From: Hyphomicrobiales bacterium
Lineage (GTDB): Bacteria; Pseudomonadota; Alphaproteobacteria; Rhizobiales; Rhizobiaceae
Direction of reading: 5' to 3'
DNA length: 64,000 nt
Assembly: GCA_900468285.1 (NCBI GenBank)
Contig: UBTF01000002.1
Location: 174,890 to 238,889, forward strand
This document shows positions 1 through 9,449 of the stretch, piece by piece. Position 1 is the stretch's first letter, and each line of letters opens with the position of its first letter. Both the position numbers and the translations under genes were made by a program. The notes under the pieces are model-generated. The model worked only from the letters and a program-made list of their open reading frames with translations. It did not search any database and was not told the DNA's origin.

Positions 1-73
1 ATGCCGCCAGACGACATGCCGCGCCTGTCTTCAATATTGTCGGATTGGCGACGCCCTCTCCACTGCATATTTA

Positions 74-111
74 TCTCCCCTTGAGTGCCTTGCTGAACGC
101 TTGAGGGGAGA
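74..111 (-). terminator. Hairpin downstream of the GST gene
   Basis: Eight-base arms at 74-81 and 104-111 pair exactly around a 22-base loop, just past the 3' end of the minus-strand glutathione S-transferase gene. There is no clear T-tract on the minus-strand exit side, so factor-independent termination is uncertain. The remaining bases 1-73 show nothing I can interpret. Confidence 0.3.
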
Positions 112-128
112 AAGCGTTCCGGGAAGCC

Positions 129-797
129 TCAGCTATTGGCGTAGATATAGGCGCCACCGCGTTTCAGCGCGCGCTGATAGGCGGGGCGGGCACGGATCGT
201 TTCAAGATAGCGTCGGATTGCCGGGCGGTTTTCCATACCGCCTGCACGGCTCATTGCCGCCTCGACAGGAAAACTCATGGCGATATCAGCACCTGTCAGT
301 TCGCGCCCGGCAAACAGACCGTCTTTCGCAAGCTCGCTTTCCCAATATGCGGTGTGATCGGCAAGCTGGGGATCGACCAGTTTGCTCCCCACGCCCTTTG
401 AGATCATCGCCGCCATAGGCTTTAGGAAGAAAGGCACCTGTGAGGGGATGCGGGAAAACAGCAGCTTGAGCAGGAGAAGCGGCATGGCTGAGCCTTCGGA
501 GTAATGCAGCCAGTAAACGTAGCGCCTGTAGGCGTCCGTTCCCTGCTCCGGCCGGAAGGCACCCTTTCCATAGGTATCGAGCAGATACTCGATGATCGCG
601 CCGCTTTCTGCGTAGACCTTGCCGTCATCTTCTATCACTGGCGATTTGCCCAGCGGATGGACGGCTTTCAGGCTCTTCGGCGCGCGAAGATCTGGCCCGC
701 GCTTGTAAGTCTTGATGTCATAGGGAATTTCAAGCTCTTCCAGCAGCCAGAGAATCCGGTGCGCGCGAGAATTTTCGAGATAGTGAACAGTAATCAT
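129..797 (-). CDS. Glutathione S-transferase family protein
   Basis: A 222-residue protein with the two-domain layout of cytosolic glutathione S-transferases. The N-terminal thioredoxin-like half opens with NSRAHRILWLLEELEIPY, which carries the usual small polar residue near position 10. It has the cis-proline stretch LGKSPVIEDDG and the glutathione-gripping YAESGAIIEYL. The C-terminal helical half contains LTGADIAMSFPVEAA, matching the family's N-capping box. Such enzymes conjugate or reduce electrophiles with glutathione in the cytoplasm; the substrate cannot be read from sequence. The ATG at 797 gives a standard-length protein. It is divergent from carB across a 258-base spacer. Confidence 0.88.
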   Translation of the reverse strand: MITVHYLENSRAHRILWLLEELEIPYDIKTYKRGPDLRAPKSLKAVHPLGKSPVIEDDGKVYAESGAIIEYLLDTYGKGAFRPEQGTDAYRRYVYWLHYSEGSAMPLLLLKLLFSRIPSQVPFFLKPMAAMISKGVGSKLVDPQLADHTAYWESELAKDGLFAGRELTGADIAMSFPVEAAMSRAGGMENRPAIRRYLETIRARPAYQRALKRGGAYIYANS

Positions 798-1055
798 TAT
801 GCCTTTGCCCCTGCCTTTGGAAACAAACGTAATTGCTTATAATGTCTATACGTTTTTAAAGGCGGAAAGGATCAGCGCGCAACACGCTATTCTGATGAAC
901 GAACTTTCCTGTCAGAAAGAGAAGATTCGGGGTTCCGTTATCAAAAACATTTGCCTATAAGCCGCTTCTAGCCTGAAAAGATTGGAATTGCGCACGCCGG
1001 CCGGTGAGTTTCACCATGGCCGTTTTTTGCGCAACAACAAAAGCGGAAGAGAGCC

Positions 1056-4000
1056 ATGCCGAAGCGCCAAGATATTAAGTCCATCCTTATCATCGGCGCT
1101 GGACCGATTGTCATCGGTCAGGCATGTGAATTCGACTATTCCGGCACGCAGGCCTGCAAGGCGCTGAAAGAGGAAGGCTACCGCGTCATCCTCGTCAACT
1201 CCAACCCTGCAACCATCATGACAGACCCCGGCCTGGCGGACGCGACCTACGTCGAACCGATCACGCCCGAGGTTGTCGCAAAGATCATCGCCAAGGAACG
1301 CCCGGACGCCCTGCTGCCCACCATGGGCGGGCAGACCGCGCTGAACACGGCCCTTTCGCTCAAGCGCATGGGCGTGCTGGACCGCTACAATGTCGAGATG
1401 ATCGGTGCAAAGCCTGAAGCCATCGACATGGCAGAAGATCGCGCGCTGTTCCGCGAAGCCATGAAGCGCATCGGACTGGAAACGCCGAAGTCGATGCTGG
1501 CCAACGCCACCGACATCAAGGATGCCGACCGCAAGACCCACGAAGCCGCGCGTGCGGACCTCAAGTCCAAACTTTCTGGTGCCGAACTCGACAAGGCACT
1601 GGATGATCTGGAAAACCAGTGGAACCTTGGCGAGACGGACCGCAAGCAGCGCTACATCAGCCACGCCATGGCCATCGCAGCGCAGGCCATCGACGTGGTT
1701 GGCCTTCCTGCCATCATTCGTCCGTCCTTCACCATGGGCGGCACCGGCGGCGGCATTGCCTATAACCGCTCGGAATTCTTCGAGATCATCGGCGGCGGTC
1801 TCGATGCTTCCCCAACCACCGAAGTGCTGATCGAAGAATCGGTTCTCGGCTGGAAGGAATATGAGATGGAAGTCGTCCGCGACAAGGCGGACAACTGCAT
1901 CATCATCTGCTCCATCGAAAACATCGATCCAATGGGCGTTCACACGGGTGACTCGATCACTGTCGCCCCAGCCCTGACGCTGACGGACAAAGAATACCAG
2001 ATGATGCGCAACGCATCGATCGCTGTCCTGCGCGAAATCGGCGTGGAAACCGGCGGCTCGAACGTGCAGTTCGCCGTCAACCCAAAGGATGGCCGTCTGG
2101 TCGTCATCGAAATGAACCCGCGCGTTTCGCGCTCGTCTGCTCTTGCATCCAAGGCAACAGGCTTCCCGATTGCCAAGGTCGCGGCAAAGCTCGCTGTCGG
2201 CTATACGCTGGATGAGCTGGACAACGACATCACCGGCGGCGCGACACCGGCATCCTTCGAACCATCCATCGACTATGTCGTCACGAAGATCCCGCGCTTT
2301 GCCTTCGAAAAATTCCCAGGCGCTTCACCGATCCTCACCACGGCCATGAAGTCGGTTGGTGAAGTCATGGCGATTGGCCGTACCTTTGCCGAATCCCTGC
2401 AGAAGGCGTTGCGCGGTCTGGAAACCGGGCTTACTGGTCTCGATGAAATCGAAATCCCCGGCTACGAAGAGGGCGAAGGCTCCAAGAACGCCATACGCGC
2501 CGCCATCGGCACACCGACGCCTGACCGTCTGCGCATGGTCGCACAGGCCCTGCGCATGGGCATGTCCGAAGCCGAAGTGCATGAAAACAGCAAGATCGAT
2601 CCCTGGTTCATCGCCCAGTTCAAGGCCATCGTGGATATGGAAGAGCGCGTGCGTGAGCATGGCCTGCCGCAGGATGCCGAGAACCTCCGTTCGCTGAAAG
2701 CGATGGGCTTCTCCGATGCCCGTCTTGCCAGCCTGAGCAAGAAGCGTCCCAAGGAAGTGGCGGAGCTGCGCAACAGCCTGGAGGTTCGTCCCGTCTTCAA
2801 GCGCATCGACACCTGCGCTGCCGAATTCGCGTCGCCGACCGCCTACATGTACTCAACCTACGAGACACCATTCGCCGGTCAGCTGCGCTCTGAAGCCCAG
2901 ATTTCGGATCGCAAGAAAGTCGTCATTCTCGGCGGTGGCCCGAACCGTATCGGCCAGGGTATCGAATTCGACTATTGCTGCTGCCACGCCGCCTTCGCGC
3001 TGAAGGATGCGGGCTTCGAAGCCATCATGATCAACTGCAACCCGGAAACCGTGTCCACCGACTACGACACCTCCGACCGCCTCTATTTCGAGCCGCTGAC
3101 GGCTGAGGACGTGATCGAGATCATGCGTGCGGAGCAGGAAAACGGCGAGCTGGTCGGCGTCATCGTGCAGTTCGGCGGCCAGACACCGCTCAAGCTGGCC
3201 GAAGCATTGGAAAAGAACGGTATCCCGATCCTTGGCACAGCGCCTGACATGATCGACCTTGCCGAAGACCGCGACCGCTTCCAGAAGCTTCTGATGAAGC
3301 TCGATCTGGCGCAGCCGAACAACGGTATCGCCTATTCGGTCGAGCAGGCCCGCCTCGTGGCCTCCGAAATCGGCTTCCCGCTGGTCGTTCGTCCATCCTA
3401 CGTTTTGGGTGGTCGCGCCATGCAGATCATTCATTCCGAAGGCCAGTTGCAGACCTATCTGCTGGATACGGTTCCGGGCCTCGTTCCTGAAGATATCAAG
3501 CAGCGTTACCCCAATGACAAGACCGGCCAGATCAACACGCTGCTGGGCAAGAACCCGCTTCTGTTCGATAGCTACCTGACCAACGCCGTCGAAGTGGACG
3601 TCGATGCACTATGCGATGGCGAGAACGTCTTCGTTTCAGGCATCATGGAGCATATCGAAGAAGCTGGTATTCACTCCGGCGACAGCGCCTGCTCTTTGCC
3701 ATCTCGTTCGCTTTCCAAGGAAACGCTCGACGAGCTTGAACGCCAGACGACGGCCATGGCCAAGGCGCTCAATGTTGGCGGCTTGATGAACGTTCAGTAT
3801 GCCATCAAGGACGGCACCATCTACGTTTTGGAAGTCAACCCGCGCGCCTCGCGTACCGTGCCCTTCGTTGCCAAGACCATCGGCGCGCCCATTGCCAAGA
3901 TCGCAGCTCGCATCATGACCGGCGAGAAGCTGGATGCAGCGATTGCCGCTTATGGCGAAAAGCCGGATCCGCGCAATCTCAAGCACATTGCCGTCAAGGA

Positions 4001-4544
4001 AGCGGTCTTCCCATTCGCCCGCTTCCCCGGCGTCGACATCCTGCTTGGACCGGAAATGCGCTCCACGGGCGAAGTCATCGGCCTCGACAGCGATTTCGCA
4101 CTGGCCTTTGCAAAGTCTCAGCTTGGCGCTGGCGTCGATCTGCCGCGCTCGGGTGCTGTCTTCGTATCCGTACGCGATGAAGACAAGCAACGCGTCCTGC
4201 CCGCCATCCGTCATCTGGTGGAAATCGGCTTCAAGGTTCTGGCAACCGGCGGCACGCAGCGCTTCCTTGCAGAACAGGGCATCGATGCCGAAAAGATCAA
4301 CAAGGTACAGGAAGGCCGTCCGCATATCGAAGACGCCATCCGTAACCGTCAGGTCCAGCTGGTCATCAACACCACCGATAGCAACAAGGCGATCTCGGAC
4401 TCGAAGTCGCTGCGTCGCGCAACACTGATGCAGAAGGTGCCATACTACACCACAATGTCCGGTGCCGAATCTGCCGCGCTTGCAATCAAGGCCCTGAAAG
4501 CAGGGAGCCTCGACGTAAAGCCTCTGCAGAACTACTTCGCATAA
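1056..4544 (+). CDS. carB: Carbamoyl-phosphate synthase large subunit
   Basis: A 1162-residue CarB. It makes carbamoyl phosphate from bicarbonate, ATP and ammonia delivered by CarA, feeding pyrimidine and arginine synthesis. Two homologous ATP-grasp halves are visible: the first opens with [18 protein letters not shown], the second with [17 protein letters not shown] near residue 625. An MGS-like allosteric domain follows near the C-terminus ([15 protein letters not shown]). It is about 90 residues longer than E. coli CarB. Much of the excess is a charged insertion at about residues 150-210, known from rhizobial CarB proteins. GGAAGAG lies just before the ATG at 1056. carA is not in the window. 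Confidence 0.98.
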   Translation: MPKRQDIKSILIIGAGPIVIGQACEFDYSGTQACKALKEEGYRVILVNSNPATIMTDPGLADATYVEPITPEVVAKIIAKERPDALLPTMGGQTALNTALSLKRMGVLDRYNVEMIGAKPEAIDMAEDRALFREAMKRIGLETPKSMLANATDIKDADRKTHEAARADLKSKLSGAELDKALDDLENQWNLGETDRKQRYISHAMAIAAQAIDVVGLPAIIRPSFTMGGTGGGIAYNRSEFFEIIGGGLDASPTTEVLIEESVLGWKEYEMEVVRDKADNCIIICSIENIDPMGVHTGDSITVAPALTLTDKEYQMMRNASIAVLREIGVETGGSNVQFAVNPKDGRLVVIEMNPRVSRSSALASKATGFPIAKVAAKLAVGYTLDELDNDITGGATPASFEPSIDYVVTKIPRFAFEKFPGASPILTTAMKSVGEVMAIGRTFAESLQKALRGLETGLTGLDEIEIPGYEEGEGSKNAIRAAIGTPTPDRLRMVAQALRMGMSEAEVHENSKIDPWFIAQFKAIVDMEERVREHGLPQDAENLRSLKAMGFSDARLASLSKKRPKEVAELRNSLEVRPVFKRIDTCAAEFASPTAYMYSTYETPFAGQLRSEAQISDRKKVVILGGGPNRIGQGIEFDYCCCHAAFALKDAGFEAIMINCNPETVSTDYDTSDRLYFEPLTAEDVIEIMRAEQENGELVGVIVQFGGQTPLKLAEALEKNGIPILGTAPDMIDLAEDRDRFQKLLMKLDLAQPNNGIAYSVEQARLVASEIGFPLVVRPSYVLGGRAMQIIHSEGQLQTYLLDTVPGLVPEDIKQRYPNDKTGQINTLLGKNPLLFDSYLTNAVEVDVDALCDGENVFVSGIMEHIEEAGIHSGDSACSLPSRSLSKETLDELERQTTAMAKALNVGGLMNVQYAIKDGTIYVLEVNPRASRTVPFVAKTIGAPIAKIAARIMTGEKLDAAIAAYGEKPDPRNLKHIAVKEAVFPFARFPGVDILLGPEMRSTGEVIGLDSDFALAFAKSQLGAGVDLPRSGAVFVSVRDEDKQRVLPAIRHLVEIGFKVLATGGTQRFLAEQGIDAEKINKVQEGRPHIEDAIRNRQVQLVINTTDSNKAISDSKSLRRATLMQKVPYYTTMSGAESAALAIKALKAGSLDVKPLQNYFA

Positions 4545-4570
4545 GCAGGGCCGACCTTCGGTTCAAATTG

Positions 4571-4600
4571 AAAAGGGCGCGTCCTCGGACGCGCCCTTTT
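4571..4600. terminator. Bidirectional terminator between carB and the aldo/keto reductase
   Basis: A perfect inverted repeat with 14-base arms (4571-4584 and 4587-4600) and a 2-base gap. The stem is GC-rich and flanked by AAAA on the left and TTTT on the right, so it can serve convergent carB (plus) and the reductase gene (minus). Confidence 0.9.
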
Positions 4601-4622
4601 CTCCATGTGGCGATAGGGCCGG

Positions 4623-5495
4623 TCAGCCGTTAACTGCAACGCCTTCCAGTTCAGCCATGACCTCGTCGGAAAGGGCGATAGCGGCGGCACCAAGATTTTC
4701 GTGCAGATGGGCCACCGAGGACGTTCCTGGAATAAGCAGGATATTGGGTGCACGGCGCAACAGCCAGGCAAGCGCGATCTGCATTGACGTCGCCTCAAGC
4801 CGCTGGGCGACATCCGACAGGGTGGAGGATTGCAACGGACTGAACCCACCCAGCGGAAAGAATGGTACATAGGCAATGCCGTCGCGGGCGAGATCGTCAA
4901 TCAGTTGATCGTCGTTTCGATGCGCCAGATTGTACATGTTTTGGACACAGACGATGTCAGCAATGCGTCTCGCCTCGGCAATCTGGCTGGCGGTGACATT
5001 GCTAAGGCCGATATGACGGACCAAGCCTTGCCGCTGCAACTCCGCAACTGGCGTCAGCAAATGCTCGATCGAACCTTCCGCCGGACCATGCACATCAAAC
5101 ATGATCCGCAAATTGACGACATCGAGAACGTCGAGCCCGAGATTGCGCAGATTATCGTGCACGGCCTGTGTAAGTTCCTCCGGCGAAGTTGCCGGGTTCC
5201 ATGATTTGTCGGCACCGCGCGTGGCGCCGATCTTGGTGACGATGGTCAGGTCATCGGCATAGGGGTGCAGGGCCTCACGAATGATTCTGTTGGTAATATG
5301 CGGCCCATAGAAGTCGCTCGTATCGATGTGATTGACGCCCGCTTCCACCGCCGCTCGCAAAACCGCAACTGCGGCGTCGTGATCCCTGGGAGGTCCGAAA
5401 ACCCCCGGCCCTGCCAATTGCATGGCTCCATATCCAAGACGCCCGACAGAGCGGCTTCCGAGCTTGAATGTACCGGCGTTTTGCATGGTGTTCAT
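4623..5495 (-). CDS. pdxI: Aldo/keto reductase, PdxI (YdbC) type, probable pyridoxal reductase
   Basis: A 290-residue NADPH-dependent aldo/keto reductase. The N-terminal stretch RLGYGAMQLAGPGVFGPPRD and the segment VPFFPLGGF match the E. coli YdbC family closely as I remember it. That E. coli protein was shown to be the pyridoxal reductase PdxI, which salvages pyridoxal to pyridoxine. The catalytic Asp58, Tyr63 and Lys88 are present (HIDTSDFYGP, IVTKIG). The start is the ATG at 5495, six bases after AGGAG; the frame stays open upstream but without a better ribosome site. It is divergent from a LysR gene 90 bases away, the likely regulator. Substrate is assigned by family resemblance only. Confidence 0.85.
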   Translation of the reverse strand: MNTMQNAGTFKLGSRSVGRLGYGAMQLAGPGVFGPPRDHDAAVAVLRAAVEAGVNHIDTSDFYGPHITNRIIREALHPYADDLTIVTKIGATRGADKSWNPATSPEELTQAVHDNLRNLGLDVLDVVNLRIMFDVHGPAEGSIEHLLTPVAELQRQGLVRHIGLSNVTASQIAEARRIADIVCVQNMYNLAHRNDDQLIDDLARDGIAYVPFFPLGGFSPLQSSTLSDVAQRLEATSMQIALAWLLRRAPNILLIPGTSSVAHLHENLGAAAIALSDEVMAELEGVAVNG

Positions 5496-5585
5496 GATCA
5501 TCTCCTGTGATGCGTCCACCCTAGCGGCTTTGCCCCTTGAGCAAAACAGGGTACAATCGATACAGACTGTGCGAGAGAGCGAACA

Positions 5586-6524
5586 ATGAAGGCGAATCTG
5601 GACGATCTGAATATCTTCGTTGCCGTCGCCCGTGCAGGCGGGTTTCGTGAGGCCGCGCGCATACGCAATGGCAGCGCTTCCGGTTTGAGCGGAGCGGTTC
5701 GCAGGCTGGAGAGCGAGCTTGGCGTGCGTCTTCTCAACCGCACCACGCGCAGCGTTTCGCTGACTGAGGCGGGCCAAGGCCTGCTGCACCGCCTTTCACC
5801 AGCTCTGAGCGAGGTTGAAGCCGCACTTGATGTCGTGAACGGTTTCAGAGACAGGCCAGCAGGCACCCTGCGGATCAACGTTCCCGTCAGCGCGGCCCGT
5901 CTTGTCCTTCCTGATATCGTCCCCGGCTTTCTCGAGGCCTATCCGGATATCAGGCTTGAGGTCATCACCGAAGAGAGCTTCGTCGACATCCTGGCCGCTG
6001 GCTGCGACGCGGGCATACGTTATGACGAGCGCCTCGAACAGGATATGATTGCCGTTCCCATTGGTCCTCGCGTGCAACGCATCGCCTCGGCCGCCTCGCC
6101 CGGCTATCTGGAAAGACGTGGCCATCCGCAACATCCCCGCGACCTTCTGGAACACGCCTGCATCCGCGGCCGCTTCGCCAGCGGCTTTCTGCCGCCTTGG
6201 GAATTTGAGCGGGATGGTGAGCTTGTCGTGATCGAGCCGAATGGCCCTCTGACCGTGAGGATTGGGGGAGCGGTTGATCTTGCTGTCAACGCAGCCATAG
6301 CTGGAACCGGCATCGTGTTTCTGTTTGAAGACTGGCTGCGCCCGCATTTTGCACAAGGCAGCCTTGTTCCGGTTCTCGAACCTTGGTGGCAAAGCTTTAC
6401 CGGACCGTTTCTGTATTATCCCGGCAGACGCCTCGTGCCCGCCCCTCTGCGGGCATTCATAGATTTCGTAAAGGCCGCCAATGAACGCAGCGCTCGGCTA
6501 GTACCGTCAGTCCAGACAGACTAG
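5586..6524 (+). CDS. LysR-family transcriptional regulator
   Basis: A 312-residue LysR regulator. The N-terminal winged helix-turn-helix spans about residues 1-60 (LNIFVAVARAGGFREAARIR, then SGAVRRLESELGVRLLNRTTRS). A two-lobed periplasmic-binding-like effector domain follows from about residue 90. It is transcribed divergently from the PdxI-type reductase, the usual arrangement for a LysR protein controlling its neighbour; the effector is unknown. Its 3' end overlaps the convergent glycosylase gene by four bases. Confidence 0.92.
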   Translation: MKANLDDLNIFVAVARAGGFREAARIRNGSASGLSGAVRRLESELGVRLLNRTTRSVSLTEAGQGLLHRLSPALSEVEAALDVVNGFRDRPAGTLRINVPVSAARLVLPDIVPGFLEAYPDIRLEVITEESFVDILAAGCDAGIRYDERLEQDMIAVPIGPRVQRIASAASPGYLERRGHPQHPRDLLEHACIRGRFASGFLPPWEFERDGELVVIEPNGPLTVRIGGAVDLAVNAAIAGTGIVFLFEDWLRPHFAQGSLVPVLEPWWQSFTGPFLYYPGRRLVPAPLRAFIDFVKAANERSARLVPSVQTD

Positions 6525-7999
6525 GACGTTGCCGACGCAGTGCCCGTCCCATCCATCAGCCTGCGCACCGCCTGCATGTCATCCCGGAAACGTTCGAACT
6601 CTTCGGCTTTGCGTCGCTCCTCTGGAATGCGCAGCAAATACGAGGGATGAACCGTCACCAATAGTGTTCTGCCGCCATCCATCGGCATCGGCTTTCCGCG
6701 CAGGTCTGAAACCTTCTCCTTCAACCCTGTCAGGGAAAACACAGCCGTTGCTCCCATCGCGACAATCAGCCTCGGCTGGACAAGCTCGATTTCCCGCGTC
6801 AACCACCAGCGGCATCGCTCCACTTCTCCCGCATCCGGACGCTGGTGGATACGCTTCTTGCCCCGTGCCTCATATTTGAAATGCTTGACGGCATTGGTCA
6901 CATAAAGGTCTTTCCGCGCTATGCCGGTTTCACCCACTACCTGATCGAACACCTTACCCGCCGGGCCAACAAAGGGTCGCCCTGCCAGATCTTCGAAATC
7001 GCCCGGCTGCTCTCCCACGATCATCGCTGCCGCGCCCTCTGGGCCCTCTCCAAAGACGGTCTGCGTTGCTTTGCAGTGAAGCGGACACATGGTGCAGGCC
7101 TGCGCTTCATGCTTCAAACCCGCCAATGTATCCGCATCCGGCAAGGCAGGCGCGGGCCTGCTTTCCGCTGCGGCCTGAATGCGATGATGGAACAATTGTG
7201 GCTCGGTCGCAGCCTTTGCCCCCATCTCCAGAACACGACGTTCTGCATTCAGCACAAGCTCTGGAATGAGGTCGGCCTCGGGAAGGTTCTTCCAGTACTT
7301 CTTCGGCATTTCTGCCGTCATCGCCTTAATCTTCAGGCGCGCCGGGTTGAAAATATTGGTGTAATAGGTGCGCCAAAGCTCATCGGTCTCATCGGAAAGA
7401 TCAGGCTTTTGGGCCGGAAGGCGGGACGTCTCAAGTGTTTCGCCATCCCAGCGGGCCGAGCCCTTTGGCGTGAGAATCATCCAGTCCATGTCGGTAAAGC
7501 GTCTTTGAAAAAAAGCTGCCTTTCGCTCGACAATGAAATGGTCCGGCTCGAACCAGGCGATGAAGCGGCGGCGACCAGCCTGCTCCGGCTGCAGACCCAC
7601 CTCCTTGAAACGGACAAAGGCCGTCATCTTGTGGCTATCGCGCCGAACGGATTTTTCCAGTTTCCTCGCTTCGGCCACATCCGCATCCGCCTTGAACTGC
7701 AGCAGCGCCTTGTCCTGCTGCAGACGCCAAAGCAGACGATAGAGCAGCGCAAACCGCGCCGGATCGCTGTGACAGACAATTGTCTGTGCCAGCTCCATGA
7801 AAGCAGCAGGGACGCTTAGCTTCTTTGTTGTCGTTGAAACCGGCAACGGATCTTCTTCGGAAAAACCGAAGAGACCGGCATCCTCGCCGCGCAGTTGCCA
7901 CTCCACATTCTGTGGCGCAATATCGGCAGAAAGAAAGGCTCTGGCGGCATCGCGCCACTCGTCAAAATCCCCACGGCCCTCCAGCGATATCCTGTGCAT
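6521..7999 (-). CDS. udgX: UdgX-type uracil-DNA glycosylase fused to an N-terminal DUF4130 domain
   Basis: A 492-residue two-part protein. Residues from about 300 form a family 4-like uracil-DNA glycosylase with iron-sulfur Cys candidates C302, C305 and C396, the loop GEQPGDFED (329-337) and HPSYLLR (451-457). Residues 381-386 read KKRIHQ, the signature loop of UdgX. In UdgX the His of this loop (here His385) attacks the excised site, leaving the protein covalently bound to the abasic DNA. The first roughly 270 residues fit the DUF4130 family usually joined to this domain, whose function is unknown. The ATG at 7999 overlaps the upstream radical SAM stop by one base (TAATG), implying coupled translation. 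Confidence 0.92.
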   Translation of the reverse strand: MHRISLEGRGDFDEWRDAARAFLSADIAPQNVEWQLRGEDAGLFGFSEEDPLPVSTTTKKLSVPAAFMELAQTIVCHSDPARFALLYRLLWRLQQDKALLQFKADADVAEARKLEKSVRRDSHKMTAFVRFKEVGLQPEQAGRRRFIAWFEPDHFIVERKAAFFQRRFTDMDWMILTPKGSARWDGETLETSRLPAQKPDLSDETDELWRTYYTNIFNPARLKIKAMTAEMPKKYWKNLPEADLIPELVLNAERRVLEMGAKAATEPQLFHHRIQAAAESRPAPALPDADTLAGLKHEAQACTMCPLHCKATQTVFGEGPEGAAAMIVGEQPGDFEDLAGRPFVGPAGKVFDQVVGETGIARKDLYVTNAVKHFKYEARGKKRIHQRPDAGEVERCRWWLTREIELVQPRLIVAMGATAVFSLTGLKEKVSDLRGKPMPMDGGRTLLVTVHPSYLLRIPEERRKAEEFERFRDDMQAVRRLMDGTGTASATS

Positions 8000-9231
8000 T
8001 ACAGAAGCGATAATTGTTCAGGCTGTGGCGCAAACATATCGCGCAGATCGGGTCGCTCCGTCAGCTTGCCCGGCGTCCAGCCACCAGCAACGACAAAGGC
8101 CTTCACCTTCTTCAACGAAACCCCGAAACGGCCAAGATCTTCCAGACGCAATTGCCGAAACCGGCGGGAGGCCAGAATGGATTTGACGGTTTTGGTGCCA
8201 AAGCCAGGCACCCTCAGCAGCATCTCCCGGTCTGCCGAGTTGATATCAACAGGAAAACTCTGCCGGTTGGCCAACGCCCATGCCAGCTTCGGATCAATAT
8301 CGAGATCGAGCATTCCGTCCTTTTGGGTGGAAGCAATCTCGTTGATATCAAAACCATAGAAGCGATAGAGCCAATCGGCCTGATAGAGCCGATGCTCCCG
8401 CATCAAGGGTGGCTTGATAAGCGGCAGGTTTTTCGACGAATCCGGAATAGGGCTGAAAGCCGAGTAATAAACGCGGCGCAAGCCGTAACTGCCATAAAGA
8501 CGCGCGCTGGTCTGCAGAATCGTTGTGTCATTGGCGCCGTCAGCACCCACGATCATTTGGGTGCTCTGACCGGCTGGCGCAAATTTCCTGACCCGCTTCG
8601 TTCTCAAGGTCGGCTCGCCCGCCTCTTCGATTTTCAACCTGATGTCAGCCATGGACTTGCGAATGTTCACCGGCTGTTTTTCCGGTGCAAAACGCCCGAT
8701 CCCGCTATCTGTTGGAAGCTCGATGTTGATCGACAAGCGATCGGCATAAAGCCCGGCTTCTTCGACCAGTTTCGCGGAGGCCTCGGGAATGGATTTGAGG
8801 TGAATATATCCGCGAAACCCATGGGTTACCCGCAGCTCTCTCGCCACCCGGACCAGTTCTTCCATTGTGTGATCTGACGAACGGATGATGCCCGAAGACA
8901 GGAAAAGCCCTTCGATATAGTTGCGCCTGTAGAATTCCAGCGTCAGCCAGACCACTTCCTCAACCGAGAATCGCGCGCGCTCCACATTGCTGGACGATCT
9001 GTTGATGCAGTAGGCGCAGTCATAAATGCAGAAATTGGTCAGCAGTATTTTCAGAAGGGAAATACACCTGCCATCCGGCGCATAGGCGTGGCAAATGCCC
9101 GAACCTTCTGTCGAACCCAAACCGCCACTATTGGACGAATTGCGCTTCGTCGTGCCGCTGGAGGCGCAGGACGCATCGTATTTCGCCGCATCGGACAGGA
9201 CTGCAAGCCGTTCTTTTATGGACTTTTTCAT
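7999..9231 (-). CDS. Radical SAM protein of the UDG-linked DNA modification/repair family
   Basis: A 410-residue radical SAM protein. The [4Fe-4S] motif is CIYDCAYC (Cys68, Cys72, Cys75). A helix-hairpin-helix DNA-binding segment lies at about 328-355 (VDINSADREMLLRVPGFG). It belongs to the family annotated as putative DNA modification/repair radical SAM protein, which travels with UDG-DUF4130 fusions. No reaction is established that I know of. The last five residues are QLSLL, which fits the beta-clamp-binding pentapeptide. It is first gene of a two-gene operon. The ATG at 9231 lies only 5 bases from an SOS box, with no clear ribosome site, so the message may be leaderless or nearly so. Confidence 0.9.
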   Translation of the reverse strand: MKKSIKERLAVLSDAAKYDASCASSGTTKRNSSNSGGLGSTEGSGICHAYAPDGRCISLLKILLTNFCIYDCAYCINRSSSNVERARFSVEEVVWLTLEFYRRNYIEGLFLSSGIIRSSDHTMEELVRVARELRVTHGFRGYIHLKSIPEASAKLVEEAGLYADRLSINIELPTDSGIGRFAPEKQPVNIRKSMADIRLKIEEAGEPTLRTKRVRKFAPAGQSTQMIVGADGANDTTILQTSARLYGSYGLRRVYYSAFSPIPDSSKNLPLIKPPLMREHRLYQADWLYRFYGFDINEIASTQKDGMLDLDIDPKLAWALANRQSFPVDINSADREMLLRVPGFGTKTVKSILASRRFRQLRLEDLGRFGVSLKKVKAFVVAGGWTPGKLTERPDLRDMFAPQPEQLSLL

Positions 9232-9235
9232 ACAT

Positions 9236-9266
9236 GTTCACTAAATGTTCTTGGTGATCATGTCAA
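9236..9266 (-). promoter_or_regulatory. SOS box and overlapping promoter of the radical SAM-udgX operon
   Basis: On the plus strand bases 9236-9250 read GTTC, seven bases, GTTC, the exact alphaproteobacterial LexA-box pattern. On the minus strand a -35 element TTGACA (9266-9261) is followed 17 bases later by a weak -10 (TAGTGA, 9243-9238) lying inside the box. LexA bound here would block RNA polymerase, so I infer DNA-damage induction. The predicted transcription start falls at or next to the ATG at 9231. Confidence 0.75.
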
Positions 9267-9372
9267 TATTTGTCTATCATCAAGTTCTGCATGACAGAAA
9301 ATGCATGGTTTCAAATTTGCTGGCAATTGGCTTGCGACTTCTGATATAGTCTCGCGAATTGTGATTTTGACT

Positions 9373-9409
9373 GGTTCCGTAGTTTTGCTCCGGAACCTGT
9401 TTCTTTTTG
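9373..9409 (+). terminator. Leader hairpin with T-tract upstream of greA
   Basis: GGTTCCG (9373-9379) pairs with CGGAACC (9391-9397) and is followed by a T-rich run to 9409, about 40 bases before the greA start. The form is that of an intrinsic terminator inside a 5' leader. A possible -10 (TATAGT) lies upstream near 9345-9360. I infer attenuation of greA, by analogy with the terminator in the E. coli greA leader. Confidence 0.5.
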
Positions 9410-9449
9410 TGTCTGCGGTTACCGCGGTAGAATGCGAAGGAAGAAAAAA

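Noticed and set aside
1011-1943. 310-codon open frame antisense to carB
   Set aside because: It lies wholly opposite the conserved carB coding sequence, has no family features and is a by-product of high GC and third-position bias.
9270-9300. A second LexA box near the first
   Set aside because: Another GTTC occurs at about 9283, but its spacing to the others is not seven bases.
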